The notes: generated by a model not told the origin, from the letters alone. A DNA stretch of 64,000 nt from Acidimicrobiia bacterium (GCA_023264995.1 JAHFUR010000006.1:79451-143450), one strand, 5' to 3'. Positions 1 through 9,173 are shown, numbered from the stretch's first letter. Program-made: numbers and translations.

Positions 1-327
1 CTGACGATCGTCCTGAACCTGGTGCGCAACGAGGCCCGGGCGGCCAGCCGCCGGCCGGCGCAGGTGCCCCTCGACCGGTCGGCCGAGGTCGACGGTACCG
101 AGGGCCCCGAGGCGCAGGCCGAACGCCATGACGGGCAGGCCCGGCTGGGGTGGCTCCTGACCGAGCTGCCCGAGGCCCAGCGCACGGCGGTCGTGCTCCG
201 CCACGTCGTCGGCCTGCCCTACGCCGAGCTGGCGGCCGCCATGGGCTGCCCGGAGGGAACGGCGAAGTCCCACGTGGCCCGGGGCGTCCAGCGCCTGCGG
301 GCCCTTGTCCCGGAGGAGGCCCGATGA
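1..327 (+). CDS. RNA polymerase sigma factor, ECF type (3' part only)
   Basis: This is the C-terminal part of a sigma-70 family factor; the reading frame is open at base 1, so the gene starts outside the window. Residues from about 45 on form sigma region 4: a helix around LPEAQRTAVVLRHV, then the helix-turn-helix around YAELAAAMGCPEGTAKSHV, which would contact the -35 element. The stop overlaps the ATG of the next gene (bases 324-327), so the two are probably translationally coupled. The extracytoplasmic-function class is inferred from the region-4 sequence; region 2 is not visible. Confidence 0.85.
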   Translation: MTIVLNLVRNEARAASRRPAQVPLDRSAEVDGTEGPEAQAERHDGQARLGWLLTELPEAQRTAVVLRHVVGLPYAELAAAMGCPEGTAKSHVARGVQRLRALVPEEAR

Positions 328-1076
328 CCACGGTCCCTATCGACGCGCGGCTGGCGGCACTGGCCGAGCCGGCGCCGGCGGGCTTCGCCGCCTCGGTGTA
401 CGCCGGCTGGGTGGAGGTCGACGGGCCGGTCGGGCCGCTGTACGTGGCCTTCACCGACCGGGGCATCAGCTACGTGTGCCCGACGTCGTGGATGGGCGGC
501 GACGCCGGCCGCTTCCTCGAGTACTTCCGCGGCCGCTTCGGGCGGCCGCTCCGGCCGGCGGCGAGAGCCCCCGCCGGGTTGTCGGCGGCGTTGCGTTCGG
601 GCCGGGGGACGGGCCTGGACTACGACCTGCGCAGCGTGGGCGAGTTCGACCGGAAGGTCCTGGCCAAGACGTTGGAGATCCCGAGGGGGGAGGTCCGGCC
701 CTACGCCTGGGTCGCCCGGGAGATCGGCCACCCGGCCGCAGTGCGGGCGGCCGGATCCGCCCTCGGCCGCAACCCGGTGCCGATCCTCATCCCCTGCCAC
801 CGGGTGGTCCGCAGCGACGGCGCCACCGGGAACTACGGGTTCGGGCCCCAGCTCAAGGTCGACCTCCTCCGGGCCGAGGAGGTCGACCTTGACGGGATAC
901 AGCGGCTGGGCCGGCGGCGGGCTCACTACGTCGGGAGCGACACCACCGGCGTGTTCTGCTACCCGAGCTGCACCCACGCTCGCCGGATCACCGACGGCCA
1001 CCGGGTCGAGCTGGCCAACGCCGCCGCCGCCGCCGGCGCCGGCTACCGCCCGTGCCGCCACTGCCGGCCGGCGTAA
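324..1076 (+). CDS. O6-alkylguanine-DNA alkyltransferase fused to a C-terminal Ada zinc domain
   Basis: A 250-residue protein. Residues about 105-187 are an Ogt/MGMT active domain with the alkyl-acceptor motif PCHRVV; Cys158 is the predicted suicidal acceptor that repairs O6-methylguanine. Residues about 198-250 match the Ada metal-binding domain, with Cys212, Cys216, Cys244 and Cys247 (FCYPSC and RPCRHC) as zinc ligands; in E. coli Ada the first of these accepts methyl from methylphosphotriesters. The order is the reverse of Ada and no AraC-type helix-turn-helix is present. The first 95 residues are not clearly assigned. The start at 324 gives an ATGA overlap with the sigma gene. Repair function is secure; a sensing role is inference. 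Confidence 0.9.
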   Translation: MTTVPIDARLAALAEPAPAGFAASVYAGWVEVDGPVGPLYVAFTDRGISYVCPTSWMGGDAGRFLEYFRGRFGRPLRPAARAPAGLSAALRSGRGTGLDYDLRSVGEFDRKVLAKTLEIPRGEVRPYAWVAREIGHPAAVRAAGSALGRNPVPILIPCHRVVRSDGATGNYGFGPQLKVDLLRAEEVDLDGIQRLGRRRAHYVGSDTTGVFCYPSCTHARRITDGHRVELANAAAAAGAGYRPCRHCRPA

Positions 1077-1095
1077 GGGACGACCGGCGTGGCGG

Positions 1096-3747
1096 TCAGC
1101 TCGCCGGCAGGAGCACCCGGAAGGTGGTGCCGGCGCCGATGACCGAGCTGACGTCGACGCGCCCGCCCTGGGCCTCCACGAACTCCTTGACGATGGCCAG
1201 CCCGATGCCGGTGCCGGGCCGGCGGTTGTTCTGGCCCCCGACCCGGTAGAAGCGCTCGAAGATGCGATCCAGCTCGTCGGCAGGGATACCGGTCCCCTCG
1301 TCGGCGACGGTCAGGGCGACCTCGGTGCCCACTCGTTCGCCGCCGATGTGGATCGTGGAACCCTCGGCCGAGAACTTGGCCGCGTTGCTCAGAAGGTTGT
1401 CGATCACCCGTCCGAAGGCCGTGGGGTCGGCGACGGCGATCAGGCCGTCGGCGATGGCGACGTCGATGCGGTGCTGCTCGATGGCCGGGCCCACCCGAGC
1501 CAGCGCGGCGGCGACGACGCCAGCGACGTCGAGGGGTTCGGGGAGGAAGGTCATACGGCCTCCCTCCAGCCGGGTGAAGTCGAGGAGGTCGCCGATGAGG
1601 TCGTCGAGCCGGGTGCCGGCAGCGGCGATGCGTCCCACCAGGTCGTGGCGCTGGGAGTCGGGGTACTCGTCCCAGTCGTCGGAGAGCATGTCGGCGAAGC
1701 CCTTGATGGTGGTGAGCGGTGTCCGCAGCTCGTGGGACACGGTCGAAAGGAAATCGGTGCGCAAGCGGTCGACCTGGCGCAGCCGCTGGGTGGCCTCGCG
1801 CTCCTGGCGCAAGGCATGGGCACGGGCGTCCTCGAGCTGCTTGCGGTCGGTGACGTCACGGATGGCGGCCGAGACCGTCAGCCCGTCCGGCGTCTGGAGG
1901 GGGCTGAGGGAGATCTCGACGGGGAACTCGGTGCCGTCCTTGCGCAGCCCGTAGAGCTCCAGCCCGTCGCCCATGCCCCGCACCCGGGGGGAGCTGACGT
2001 ACCCCACCCGGTGCGTCGGGTGCTGGGGCCGGAACCGGGTCGGGACCAGCATCTCGACGGTTTGGCCGAGGAGCTCGTCGCGGGCGTACCCGAACAGCTT
2101 CTCGGTCTGGGCGTTGACCAGCTGGATGCGGCCCCGGCTGTCGACGATGACCATGGCATCCGGCGCGGCCTCGACCAGGCCTCGGAAACGGGCCTCGGCC
2201 TGCTTGCGCTCGGTCACGTCTCGGATCGACGCCGACACCAGGACACCGCCGTCGGTCTCGATGGACGACAGCGAGATCTCCACCGGGAACTCGGAGGCGT
2301 CCTTGCGCCGGGCGACCAGGTCGAGGCCGGCGCCCATCGGGCGGGTCCGGGGTTCGCTGAAGTAGCGCTGGCGGTGACCCGGATGGGCCCGCCGCTGCTG
2401 GTCAGGGACGAGCATCTCGACGGGCTGGCCGAGCAGCTCGGCCCGGTCGTACCCGAAGAGCTTCTCGGTCTGGGCATTGACGAGCTGGATGGTGCCGGCG
2501 GCGTCGACGAGCACGATGGCGTCCGGCGCGGATTCAAGCAGGCCACGGAACATGGCCTCGGCCTGCTTGCGGTCGGTGACGTCGCGGATGGCGGCCGAGA
2601 CCGTGAGCCCGCGGTTGGTTTGCAGGGGGCTGAGGGAGATCTCGACGGGGAACTCAGTGCCGTCCTTGCGCAGGCCGTACAGGTCGAGGCCGGCCCCCAT
2701 CCCCCGGGCCCGGGGCGACGCCATGTACCCGTTGCGGTGGTCAGGGTGCCGGGCCCGGTAGCGCTCAGGGACGAGCATCTCGACCGGCTGGCCGATCAGC
2801 TCGTCCGCGGTGTACCCGAAGAACTTCTCGGTCTGGGCGTTCACCAGCTCGATGAGGCCAAGCTCGTTGACGATCACCATGGCGTCGGGCGCGGTCTCGA
2901 CGAGGGCCCGGAACTTGGCGTCGGACCGCCGCCGGTCGGTCACGTCGCGGGCGACGGCCGCCGCCCCGGTGATCACGCCCATGGCGTTGGTGATGGGCGA
3001 GATCGACAGCGAGACATCAACGAGGCTGCCGTCCTTGCGCTGGCGGACCGTCTCGTAGTGCATCACCCGCTCGCCCCGGCCGATGCGGCCGAGGATGTCC
3101 GGGATCTCGTCGGTCCGGTCGGAGGGGACGAGCATCGAAACCGGCTGGCCGATGACCTCGTCGGCCTGGTAGCCGTAGAGGACAGTTGCGCCGCGGTTCC
3201 AGGTCGTGATGGTCCCAGTCAGGGTCTTGCCGATGATGGCGTCGTCACAGTTCTCGATGATGGACGCCACCTGCTCGAGCGCTTCGATGTCGCGTGCCCG
3301 GAGGCGGTCCAGCGCTTCGCGCTGTCGCGTCGCCCGCTCGGGCTCCCCTTCGGGCGCGACGGCGTTGTGCACGGCGTCGAGCAGCATCCGGGCCTTGAAC
3401 GGCTTGGTGAGGTAGTCCGAGACGCCCGCCTCCCATGCGGCCTGCTGGTCATGGGGGTCGGTGCGTGCGGTCACCATGACCACGGGGATGCCCATCGTGA
3501 CCGGGTCGGACCGCAGCGTGGTGAGGACGGCGATGCCGTCCATGTCGGGCAGCATGAAGTCGAGCACGATGGCCGCCGGGAGGTGCTCGCCGGCGAGGGC
3601 CAGCCCCGACGTGCCGTCGCTGGCCGAAAGCACCGTGTAGCCGCCGGACTCAAGGCACATGCGGCACAGCATGGCCACGTCGGGGTCATCGTCGACGACG
3701 AGCACCGGGCTCGTGGTGGTGGCCCGGCCGGGGACGACATTGGTCAT
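1096..3747 (-). CDS. Hybrid sensor histidine kinase with N-terminal receiver and four PAS domains
   Basis: An 883-residue protein without transmembrane segments, so probably cytoplasmic. A response-regulator receiver domain (about residues 14-130, phosphoacceptor Asp63, Lys115) is followed by four PAS domains, three of them strikingly alike (repeated FGY...[11 protein letters not shown] blocks), suggesting internal duplication. A HisKA domain with the H-box SHELRTP and an HATPase domain with the N-box [11 protein letters not shown] and G-boxes complete the kinase. A receiver before the PAS array suggests it takes phosphate from another kinase or is inhibited in cis. TACCCT lies 7 nt upstream of the ATG, consistent with a leaderless mRNA. 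No partner regulator gene is adjacent and the ligand is unknown. Confidence 0.92.
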   Translation of the reverse strand: MTNVVPGRATTTSPVLVVDDDPDVAMLCRMCLESGGYTVLSASDGTSGLALAGEHLPAAIVLDFMLPDMDGIAVLTTLRSDPVTMGIPVVMVTARTDPHDQQAAWEAGVSDYLTKPFKARMLLDAVHNAVAPEGEPERATRQREALDRLRARDIEALEQVASIIENCDDAIIGKTLTGTITTWNRGATVLYGYQADEVIGQPVSMLVPSDRTDEIPDILGRIGRGERVMHYETVRQRKDGSLVDVSLSISPITNAMGVITGAAAVARDVTDRRRSDAKFRALVETAPDAMVIVNELGLIELVNAQTEKFFGYTADELIGQPVEMLVPERYRARHPDHRNGYMASPRARGMGAGLDLYGLRKDGTEFPVEISLSPLQTNRGLTVSAAIRDVTDRKQAEAMFRGLLESAPDAIVLVDAAGTIQLVNAQTEKLFGYDRAELLGQPVEMLVPDQQRRAHPGHRQRYFSEPRTRPMGAGLDLVARRKDASEFPVEISLSSIETDGGVLVSASIRDVTERKQAEARFRGLVEAAPDAMVIVDSRGRIQLVNAQTEKLFGYARDELLGQTVEMLVPTRFRPQHPTHRVGYVSSPRVRGMGDGLELYGLRKDGTEFPVEISLSPLQTPDGLTVSAAIRDVTDRKQLEDARAHALRQEREATQRLRQVDRLRTDFLSTVSHELRTPLTTIKGFADMLSDDWDEYPDSQRHDLVGRIAAAGTRLDDLIGDLLDFTRLEGGRMTFLPEPLDVAGVVAAALARVGPAIEQHRIDVAIADGLIAVADPTAFGRVIDNLLSNAAKFSAEGSTIHIGGERVGTEVALTVADEGTGIPADELDRIFERFYRVGGQNNRRPGTGIGLAIVKEFVEAQGGRVDVSSVIGAGTTFRVLLPAS

Positions 3748-3808
3748 CCAGCCAAGGGTACCGCCACCCCTGCGGGTGCCACGGCGCCGGTCGGTTGGCT
3801 CGGGCGCG

Positions 3809-4435
3809 TCACGCGCCGCCGCGGGCGAGGTGGACCGCCCGCCAGCAGTACCAGGCGGCCACCGAGCGCACGGGCCGGAGGGCGTCGCCGAGGACTTCCA
3901 GCTCGGCCGGCTTCGGCGGCGTCTCGAGCCCGTGCGCGACCCGCCAGCCTTCGCGCACCGCCAGGTCGCCGGTCGGCCACACGTCGAGCCGGCGCAGCTC
4001 GAAGAGCAGGAACATCTCGGCGGTCCACCGGCCGATGCCCCGGACCGTGCTCAGGCGGGCGACCACCTCGCCGTCGGCCAACCGGGGGAGGCCGGCCAGG
4101 CCGAGCTCGCCGCCGGCGGCGCGAGCCGCCAGATCTCGGACGGAGGCGGTCTTGGCCGCCGACAGGCCGGCGGCGCGCATGGCCTCCGGCGCGAGGGCCA
4201 GCACCGACTCGGGGGTCAGCGCGCCCGGCACAAGGGCCCGGAAGCGGCCATGGATGGCGGCCGCCGCCTTCCCGGCGAGCTGCTGGTAGGCGATGGCCCT
4301 GACCAGCGCGCCGAAGTGGCCGTCGGGGTCTCTGGGCCGCAAGCGCACTGGCCCCGCCGCCGCGATCACCGCGGCGAGCGCGTCGTCGCGGGCGGCGAGC
4401 TCGGCGGTCGCCGCCCGCCAGCTCATCGCCGCCAT
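3809..4435 (-). CDS. alkA: DNA-3-methyladenine glycosylase II (AlkA-type, HhH-GPD)
   Basis: A 208-residue base-excision glycosylase that removes alkylated purines. The helix-hairpin-helix [10 protein letters not shown] (about 131-140) binds DNA and Asp157 in WPTGD is the expected catalytic aspartate. The size fits the catalytic core without the E. coli AlkA N-terminal domain. Two starts are possible: ATG at 4435, with a weak AAGGGTGG 5 nt upstream, or ATG at 4426, giving an ATGA overlap with the kinase gene upstream. Either way it is co-transcribed with that kinase, an odd partner. An alkyltransferase gene lies 3 kb away, so two alkylation-repair activities flank the PAS kinase. Confidence 0.88.
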   Translation of the reverse strand: MAAMSWRAATAELAARDDALAAVIAAAGPVRLRPRDPDGHFGALVRAIAYQQLAGKAAAAIHGRFRALVPGALTPESVLALAPEAMRAAGLSAAKTASVRDLAARAAGGELGLAGLPRLADGEVVARLSTVRGIGRWTAEMFLLFELRRLDVWPTGDLAVREGWRVAHGLETPPKPAELEVLGDALRPVRSVAAWYCWRAVHLARGGA

Positions 4436-5799
4436 GGCAACCACCCTTGCTCGTCGAGGGCGGCGACGAACCGCCCGTAGCTGTCGTCCAACTGGGCGCG
4501 CTCGGCGGCCACTGGCGCGACCGGGATGCCGGCGGGCGCCACCATGGCGTCGCCGGCGGCGTCCAGGGACGCATGGAGCGTGCCGGCGGCGGCCAGGATG
4601 CACGCCCCGAACGACGTCTCGGCCGTGGCGCTCCCCACGATGGCCACGTCGAGGACGGTGGCGCGGACTGCCGTCCAGATCGCGCTGCGCCCTCCCGCTC
4701 CGGCGCTGCGCAGCGGTCCGCCGAGCGGGGCGCCGAGGTCGGCCAGGCGCTCGTAGGCCAGCCGCTCCACGAAGGCCACCCCTTCGAGCACGGCCCGGTA
4801 CGCATCGACCTCGTCGGCGGGCGGGGCCGACCACAGCTCGCGGGCGCCGGCGGCGGCGAACGGGAACCGGTCGCCGACCCCCGGGAGGGGGTAGCAGACC
4901 GTGGTGGCCGGGCCCCGGGCCGCGGCCCGGCGGTCGAGGTCGGCCCAGGACGAGCGGGCGAAGCGGCTGGCCAGCGAGCCGCCGCCGGTGTTGGACGCCC
5001 CGCCGGGCAGCCACCACCCGCCGGGGTGGCGGTGGCTGTAGACGCCGGCCTCGGGCGCGTCGAGCCGGCCCTCGCTCGCCCCCTTGACCACCAGGGTGGT
5101 GCCGAGCACGCTCACGAACCGGCCGGGCCGGTCGGCGCCGGCCGCGAGCTGCGCCGCGCACCCGTCGGTCATCCCGAGGCGGACCGAGCACCCCGTGGGC
5201 AGGCCGGTGGCGCCGGCGGCCGCGGCGCAGACCGTCCCGGCCGCCGACGCCGGCGCCCGGACCTCGGGGCGCAGCGCCGCCGCTGGTCCCGCCGGCCCCC
5301 ACCGCCGGGCCTCGGGGTCGTAGCCGGTCTTCAGCGCGTGGCTCCAGTCGGTGGCCGGCGCCGACCCGGTCAGGTGGGCGACGACCAGGTCCGAAGCGTG
5401 CCAGGCGTGCTGCGCCACCCGACGGGCGCCGGCCCGGGCGAGCAGCCAGTCCCATCGCTCGGGGGCCGGGGCCCGGGCGTCGTCGTAGAGCAACGCCGGC
5501 CCGATCGGCCGGTACTCCCCGTCGGCGAGGACGGCAGTGCCCGACGTCGAGGACACGGCGACGGCCACGACCCGGTCGCCCAGCCCGTGGAGCGCGCCGC
5601 GCAGGGCGCCGGCCACCGCCGGCCACCACGAGCCGGCGTCGTGCTCGGACTCGCCCGGCCCGGGCCGGCGGGGCGGCGCCAGCGGCGCCGAGCCCCGGGC
5701 GACCACCTGGCCCGTCCCGTCGGCCACCGCCACCCGGGCCTCGGCGGTGGCCAGGTCGATGCCGACCACCAACGGCGCCCGGTCGGTGGTCGAGGTCAT
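4423..5799 (-). CDS. FGGY-family carbohydrate kinase
   Basis: A 458-residue sugar or polyol kinase of the xylulokinase/gluconokinase fold. The N-terminal phosphate-binding loop is VVGIDLATAEARVAV, GMTDGCAAQLAAG carries the likely catalytic Asp, and LGTTLVVKG is the ATP-site loop. The substrate cannot be told from sequence; no sugar transporter, isomerase or regulator lies nearby. The 3' end overlaps the alkA start. It is divergent from the gene at 5829, with only 29 bp between start codons. Confidence 0.85.
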   Translation of the reverse strand: MTSTTDRAPLVVGIDLATAEARVAVADGTGQVVARGSAPLAPPRRPGPGESEHDAGSWWPAVAGALRGALHGLGDRVVAVAVSSTSGTAVLADGEYRPIGPALLYDDARAPAPERWDWLLARAGARRVAQHAWHASDLVVAHLTGSAPATDWSHALKTGYDPEARRWGPAGPAAALRPEVRAPASAAGTVCAAAAGATGLPTGCSVRLGMTDGCAAQLAAGADRPGRFVSVLGTTLVVKGASEGRLDAPEAGVYSHRHPGGWWLPGGASNTGGGSLASRFARSSWADLDRRAAARGPATTVCYPLPGVGDRFPFAAAGARELWSAPPADEVDAYRAVLEGVAFVERLAYERLADLGAPLGGPLRSAGAGGRSAIWTAVRATVLDVAIVGSATAETSFGACILAAAGTLHASLDAAGDAMVAPAGIPVAPVAAERAQLDDSYGRFVAALDEQGWLPWRR

Positions 5800-5828
5800 G
5801 GCCGCCGGTCAGCCTACGATTCCTCCCC

Positions 5829-6116
5829 ATGTCGACCGAGCCTGATCTGCCGTCCACCCCCGCGGTACCCGAGTCGATCGCCGGCCTGCTCCACCTGGTC
5901 GCCCAGATCGCCGATCCCTCCAAGCCGGCCGTCGGGCGGATCGCGGCCACCAACGCCGCCCGCAGCTACCTCGAAGCCGTGACCCGGAACCTGGTCGAGG
6001 AGGCCCGCAAGGAGGGTGTCACCTGGCTCCAGATCGCCGACCTGTTCGTGACCAGCGAACGCAACGTCAAGGCTCGTTTCGGGGACCTCCATGACTACGG
6101 GGACACCGACGACTGA
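5829..6116 (+). CDS. Small hypothetical protein with a predicted helix-turn-helix
   Basis: A 95-residue soluble acidic protein. Residues about 64-88 (VTWLQIADLFVTSERNVKARFGDL) look like a sigma-4-type helix-turn-helix, suggesting a small DNA-binding regulator; no named family is recognised. There is no Shine-Dalgarno sequence; TACGAT ends 8 nt before the ATG, consistent with a leaderless transcript. The next gene overlaps it by 26 bp, so the two form one unit. Confidence 0.7.
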   Translation: MSTEPDLPSTPAVPESIAGLLHLVAQIADPSKPAVGRIAATNAARSYLEAVTRNLVEEARKEGVTWLQIADLFVTSERNVKARFGDLHDYGDTDD

Positions 6117-6378
6117 GCAGCCCGAGCCCGATGACGACAAGCGGAGCCGGCTGGCCGAGCGCCTGCAGGACCTCCGCCGCCGGCTTGACGCGCCCGCCGA
6201 CGACCAGGATCTCTTCGAGCTCGACCTCTACAGCTACGACGAGTCGCTGATCGTCGCCGCCGACCTGCTCGACGTGGAGGTGCCCAAGGGGGCGCGCGGG
6301 GAGATGAGCGCCGAGCAGCGGGCCATCCTGGAGGAGCGGCTGGCCACGGGCGGGATCGACGTGCGGGGCCGGGACTGA
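6091..6378 (+). CDS. Small acidic hypothetical protein
   Basis: A 95-residue, charged, soluble protein with a helical segment around KRSRLAERLQDLRRRLDAP and no recognised motif. It overlaps the 3' end of the small helix-turn-helix protein by 26 bp in another frame, so the pair is probably translated together. No signal peptide or membrane segment. It could be a partner protein of its neighbour; function unknown. Confidence 0.6.
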   Translation: MTTGTPTTEQPEPDDDKRSRLAERLQDLRRRLDAPADDQDLFELDLYSYDESLIVAADLLDVEVPKGARGEMSAEQRAILEERLATGGIDVRGRD

Positions 6379-6396
6379 CCGCAAACGACGGGCCGC

Positions 6397-7398
6397 CTAC
6401 GGGCCGCGGCGTTCCACCTGCTGCAGCGTCCAGGGCACGATCTCGCTGGAGGAGAGCAGGGCCCGCCCGTCGAGCCGGTAGGCGATGGACTCGCCCTGGG
6501 GCCGGAAGCCGAGGGTGACCGGCACCGGCCGTTGGGCCCAGATGTCGTCGAAGACGCCACCGGCGGGCAGCTCCAGCTCGTAGGCCTGGGCGTAGGTCGA
6601 GATGGCGACCCGCCGGCCGTCCGGGGACACGTCGGCGCCGGTGACCAGCTCCAGGCCCCTGCTGGCACTGCCGAGGCGGATGGTGCCGACCTGCACGAGG
6701 GCGGTCAACCGCGCCGTGACCAGCGGGGCCGAGGCCTTGAACACCTTGGCCGACTGGGCGTCCTTGGTCACCACGTAGAGGTCGCCGGTCACGGGGTGGA
6801 CGGCCAGGGCCTCGGCGTTGTGGGCCCCGTCCGGGTAGCGCAGCCGGATGGCCTCGGCCGGCGGGGTCGCGGCCGGCGCGGCCTTGGTGGTGCCCACCCC
6901 GGAGGCGGCTGCCGGTTCGGGGATCCGGTAGACGACGATCTCGGTGCGCTGGTCGAGGTTGTCGCCGATGTCGCCCAGGTACAGGTACGGCTCGCCGGCC
7001 GACGGCCCGGGGCCGGCGGCCATGTCCTCCCAGTCGAAGGCCTCGGCGCCGGTGACCCGCCACACCCCGCAACCGTGGGCCTGGATGTCGAGGCAGTAGA
7101 CCAGGGGAGCGTCGCCCGAGTCGTTGTGCGTCCAGAGCAGGCCGGGGTTGCGACGCGACGCCGCCAGGCCGCTGCTCTCGTCGATCCCCGGGTCGGTCAC
7201 CGTGCCCAGCACCGTCGACGGGCCGTAGCCCGCCACCGGCGCGCCGCCATCGGCCGCGGTCGACGCCGGCCGGGCCGTTGTCGCCGGCGCTTCGGCCATC
7301 GGGTCGTCCGCGCCACCGCCGGCACCCCCTCCACCGCCGCAGCCCGCGCCCGCCAGCGCCAGGAGGGCGCACGCGGCGGCCGCCCACCGGCGGTGCAC
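6397..7398 (-). CDS. Secreted beta-propeller-like lipoprotein
   Basis: A 333-residue predicted lipoprotein. A basic and hydrophobic leader (RRWAAAACALLALAGAGC) ends in a relaxed lipobox Cys, followed by a Gly-rich and Ala/Thr/Pro-rich linker. The body contains repeated beta-strand motifs (GLLWTHNDSGD, PYLYLGDIGDN, GDLYVVTKD, DVSPDGRRVAIST) like those of secreted WD40/NHL-type propellers of actinobacteria. No catalytic signature is visible. The GTG start shares its G with the TAG stop of the upstream binding-protein gene, so it belongs to the osmolyte-transporter operon; whether it serves that transport is unknown. Confidence 0.75.
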   Translation of the reverse strand: MHRRWAAAACALLALAGAGCGGGGGAGGGADDPMAEAPATTARPASTAADGGAPVAGYGPSTVLGTVTDPGIDESSGLAASRRNPGLLWTHNDSGDAPLVYCLDIQAHGCGVWRVTGAEAFDWEDMAAGPGPSAGEPYLYLGDIGDNLDQRTEIVVYRIPEPAAASGVGTTKAAPAATPPAEAIRLRYPDGAHNAEALAVHPVTGDLYVVTKDAQSAKVFKASAPLVTARLTALVQVGTIRLGSASRGLELVTGADVSPDGRRVAISTYAQAYELELPAGGVFDDIWAQRPVPVTLGFRPQGESIAYRLDGRALLSSSEIVPWTLQQVERRGP

Positions 7399-8339
7399 TA
7401 CTTCTTCTTGGTGATGCCGTGCTGCTGCAACCACCCCTTGGCCAGGACCTCCGGGTCGGCCTTGTCCACGTCGGCCTGCTTGTTGAGCCCGATGAGCTCC
7501 TCGGTGGTCATGGCCGCCGACACGCGGTTCAGGATGGTGCGGATCTTGTCGGTGACGATGTCCTTGCGGATGGCCGGGATGATGTTGTCGACCGTCTGCA
7601 GCTTCTTGTCGTCCTCGAGGACGATCAGGTCGCGGGCCGCCACCGCACCGTCGCTCGAGAAGACCAGGCCGACGTCGATGTCGCCGGCGGTCAGGGCTTG
7701 CATGGTCTTGGCCCCACCCGAGTCGAGGACCCGGAAGGTCTTGAACTTCAACCCGTAGGTCTTTTCGAGGCCGGGCAGGCAGAACGGGCGGGACGGGCAC
7801 TCGGGGCCGGCGCCGAGGGTCAAGGTGGCGGCGACCGCCGGCGTGAGGTCGGACAGCTTCTTCAGCTTGAGCTTGTCGGCCGTCGCCCTGGTCACCGCGA
7901 ACGCGTTCTGGTCGGCCGCCGGTGAGGGGTTGAGGGCGGTCAGGCCGATGGTGTCGAGGCGGGTGCGGAGCTTGGCCACGCTGTCGTCGAGGTTGCCGCT
8001 GGCCTCCATGGCGTTCTTGTTCACGAACTCCAGGAGGGTGCCCACGTACTCGGGCACCAGGTCGATCCCGTTGTCGGCCCCGCCCTTCTGGAGGGCGGGG
8101 AGGTAGATCTCCCGCTGGCCGAGGCCCTTGCGCACGGTGACCTGGAAGCCCTCCTCCTGAAGGGCGCCGGCGTACATGTTGGCGACGATGATGCTCTCGG
8201 AGAACGGGGCCGAGCCGATGACCACGGTCTTGGTCGACGTCGCCGACGGCGAGCTGCCGCCCGAGCTGCAGGCCACCATGGCTATCGCACCGAGGGACGC
8301 AGCCGCGATCGCTCGGGCCCGGACGGGGTTCAGGACCAT
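7398..8339 (-). CDS. Osmoprotectant/quaternary-amine ABC transporter substrate-binding lipoprotein
   Basis: A 313-residue OpuBC/OsmF-family binding protein that would capture glycine betaine, choline or a similar solute outside the membrane. Signal peptide with lipobox at AMVAC, then the family start VVIGSAPFSESIIVANMYAGALQEEGF and the closing sequence around NRVSAAMTTEELIGLNKQ. The ATG at 8339 has an AGGAG ribosome site 6 nt upstream; a longer frame to 8393 lacks one and would place the signal peptide internally. It is followed by the lipoprotein gene and preceded by the permease gene, all on the minus strand. Confidence 0.9.
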   Translation of the reverse strand: MVLNPVRARAIAAASLGAIAMVACSSGGSSPSATSTKTVVIGSAPFSESIIVANMYAGALQEEGFQVTVRKGLGQREIYLPALQKGGADNGIDLVPEYVGTLLEFVNKNAMEASGNLDDSVAKLRTRLDTIGLTALNPSPAADQNAFAVTRATADKLKLKKLSDLTPAVAATLTLGAGPECPSRPFCLPGLEKTYGLKFKTFRVLDSGGAKTMQALTAGDIDVGLVFSSDGAVAARDLIVLEDDKKLQTVDNIIPAIRKDIVTDKIRTILNRVSAAMTTEELIGLNKQADVDKADPEVLAKGWLQQHGITKKK

Positions 8340-8389
8340 GAGAGCTCCTCTTCCAGGGCCGCTCACGCGGCGGTGTGCGCTTGGGTAGT

Positions 8390-9103
8390 TCACGCCGGGG
8401 TGACCTCACCGGCCGGCGCCGGCGCGGCGCGCAGCCCGCGGGGCACGAGCAGCCGCTGCACCCGGGCCAGGGTCACCTCGGTGGCGAGGGCCATCGCCCC
8501 GACCAACAGCGCGCCGGCCACGATCTGGGCGTTGTCCTGCTGGCCGAACCCATCGACGATGAAGCGTCCGAGCCCACCCCACGCGGTCACTGCGGCCAGG
8601 CTAGCCGTGGCCACCACCTGGACCGCGGCAGTCCGCACGCCGGCCATCACCAGGGGGGTGGCGATCGGCAGCTCCACCTGCCACAGCAGCTCCCGCCCCG
8701 TCATCCCCATGCCCCGGGCGGCCTCGACCACGTCCCGGTCGACGCCCCGCATGCCGACGTAGGCGTTGGTGACCAGCGGCGGCACGGCGAGGGCGACGAG
8801 GGCCACGAACGCCGGCCGGGCGCCGAAACCGGGCCAGCCGCTCAGCCCGAACGCCTGCTGGGCCAGGGCGAGGATGGCCAGGGAGGGCACGGCCCGGCCC
8901 ACGTTGGTCAGGTTGATGGCCACCGCCCCGCCCCGCCCCCGATGGCCCAGCCAGAGGCCGATCGGGAGGCCGATCATGATCGCCGCCAGCAGGGAGGCCG
9001 CCGACATGGCCGCATGCTCGGCCAGGCGGTGGGGCACGCCGAAGTCGCCCCGCCAGTGCTCGCCGGCGGTGAACCAGCGGGCCACGTCGCCGGCCAGGCT
9101 CAT
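8390..9103 (-). CDS. Osmoprotectant ABC transporter permease 1 (ProW/OpuBB type)
   Basis: A 237-residue inner-membrane permease with about six hydrophobic segments. The family signature EAARGMGMTGRELLWQVELPIATPLVMAGVRTAAVQ (here spread over about residues 125-160) is the loop that docks on the ATPase. The ATG lies in the last of three 26-bp tandem repeats that separate it from permease 2, so its translation probably depends on reinitiation through that repeat. Pairs with permease 2, the binding protein and the divergent CBS-ATPase. Confidence 0.9.
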   Translation of the reverse strand: MSLAGDVARWFTAGEHWRGDFGVPHRLAEHAAMSAASLLAAIMIGLPIGLWLGHRGRGGAVAINLTNVGRAVPSLAILALAQQAFGLSGWPGFGARPAFVALVALAVPPLVTNAYVGMRGVDRDVVEAARGMGMTGRELLWQVELPIATPLVMAGVRTAAVQVVATASLAAVTAWGGLGRFIVDGFGQQDNAQIVAGALLVGAMALATEVTLARVQRLLVPRGLRAAPAPAGEVTPA

Positions 9104-9173
9104 GTGCCCGGCCCGCGGGACAGGCTCACGTGCCCCGCCCGCGGGACAGGCTCATGTGCCCCGCCCGCGGGAC
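9096..9173 (-). repeat. Three tandem copies of a 26-bp repeat at a permease-permease junction
   Basis: Copies lie at 9096-9121, 9122-9147 and 9148-9173; copies 2 and 3 differ at one base and copy 1 at one or two. On the minus strand each copy ends in NTGAGCCT. The stop of permease 2 falls in copy 3 and the start of permease 1 in copy 1, so the repeat arose by duplicating an ancestral 4-bp ATGA stop/start overlap. See the mini-ORF entry for the effect on translation. Confidence 0.95.
9100..9155 (-). other. Two chained 9-codon mini-ORFs within the 26-bp repeats
   Basis: Reading on the minus strand, permease 2 stops at TGA overlapping the ATG at 9155. That ATG opens a 9-codon ORF (MSLSRGRGT) whose TGA overlaps a GTG at 9129. 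The GTG opens a second 9-codon ORF (VSLSRGPGT) whose TGA overlaps the ATG at 9103 of permease 1. Each link is a 4-bp NTGA overlap, so ribosomes could pass from one permease gene to the next by serial termination and reinitiation. The geometry is seen directly; translation is inferred. Confidence 0.5.

Noticed and set aside
889..4302. Very long open frame on the plus strand over the histidine kinase
   Set aside because: It is a shadow of the minus-strand kinase in high-G+C DNA; the kinase frame has ordered REC, PAS, HisKA and HATPase domains, whereas this frame has low-complexity Gly/Arg/Asp sequence and no motif.
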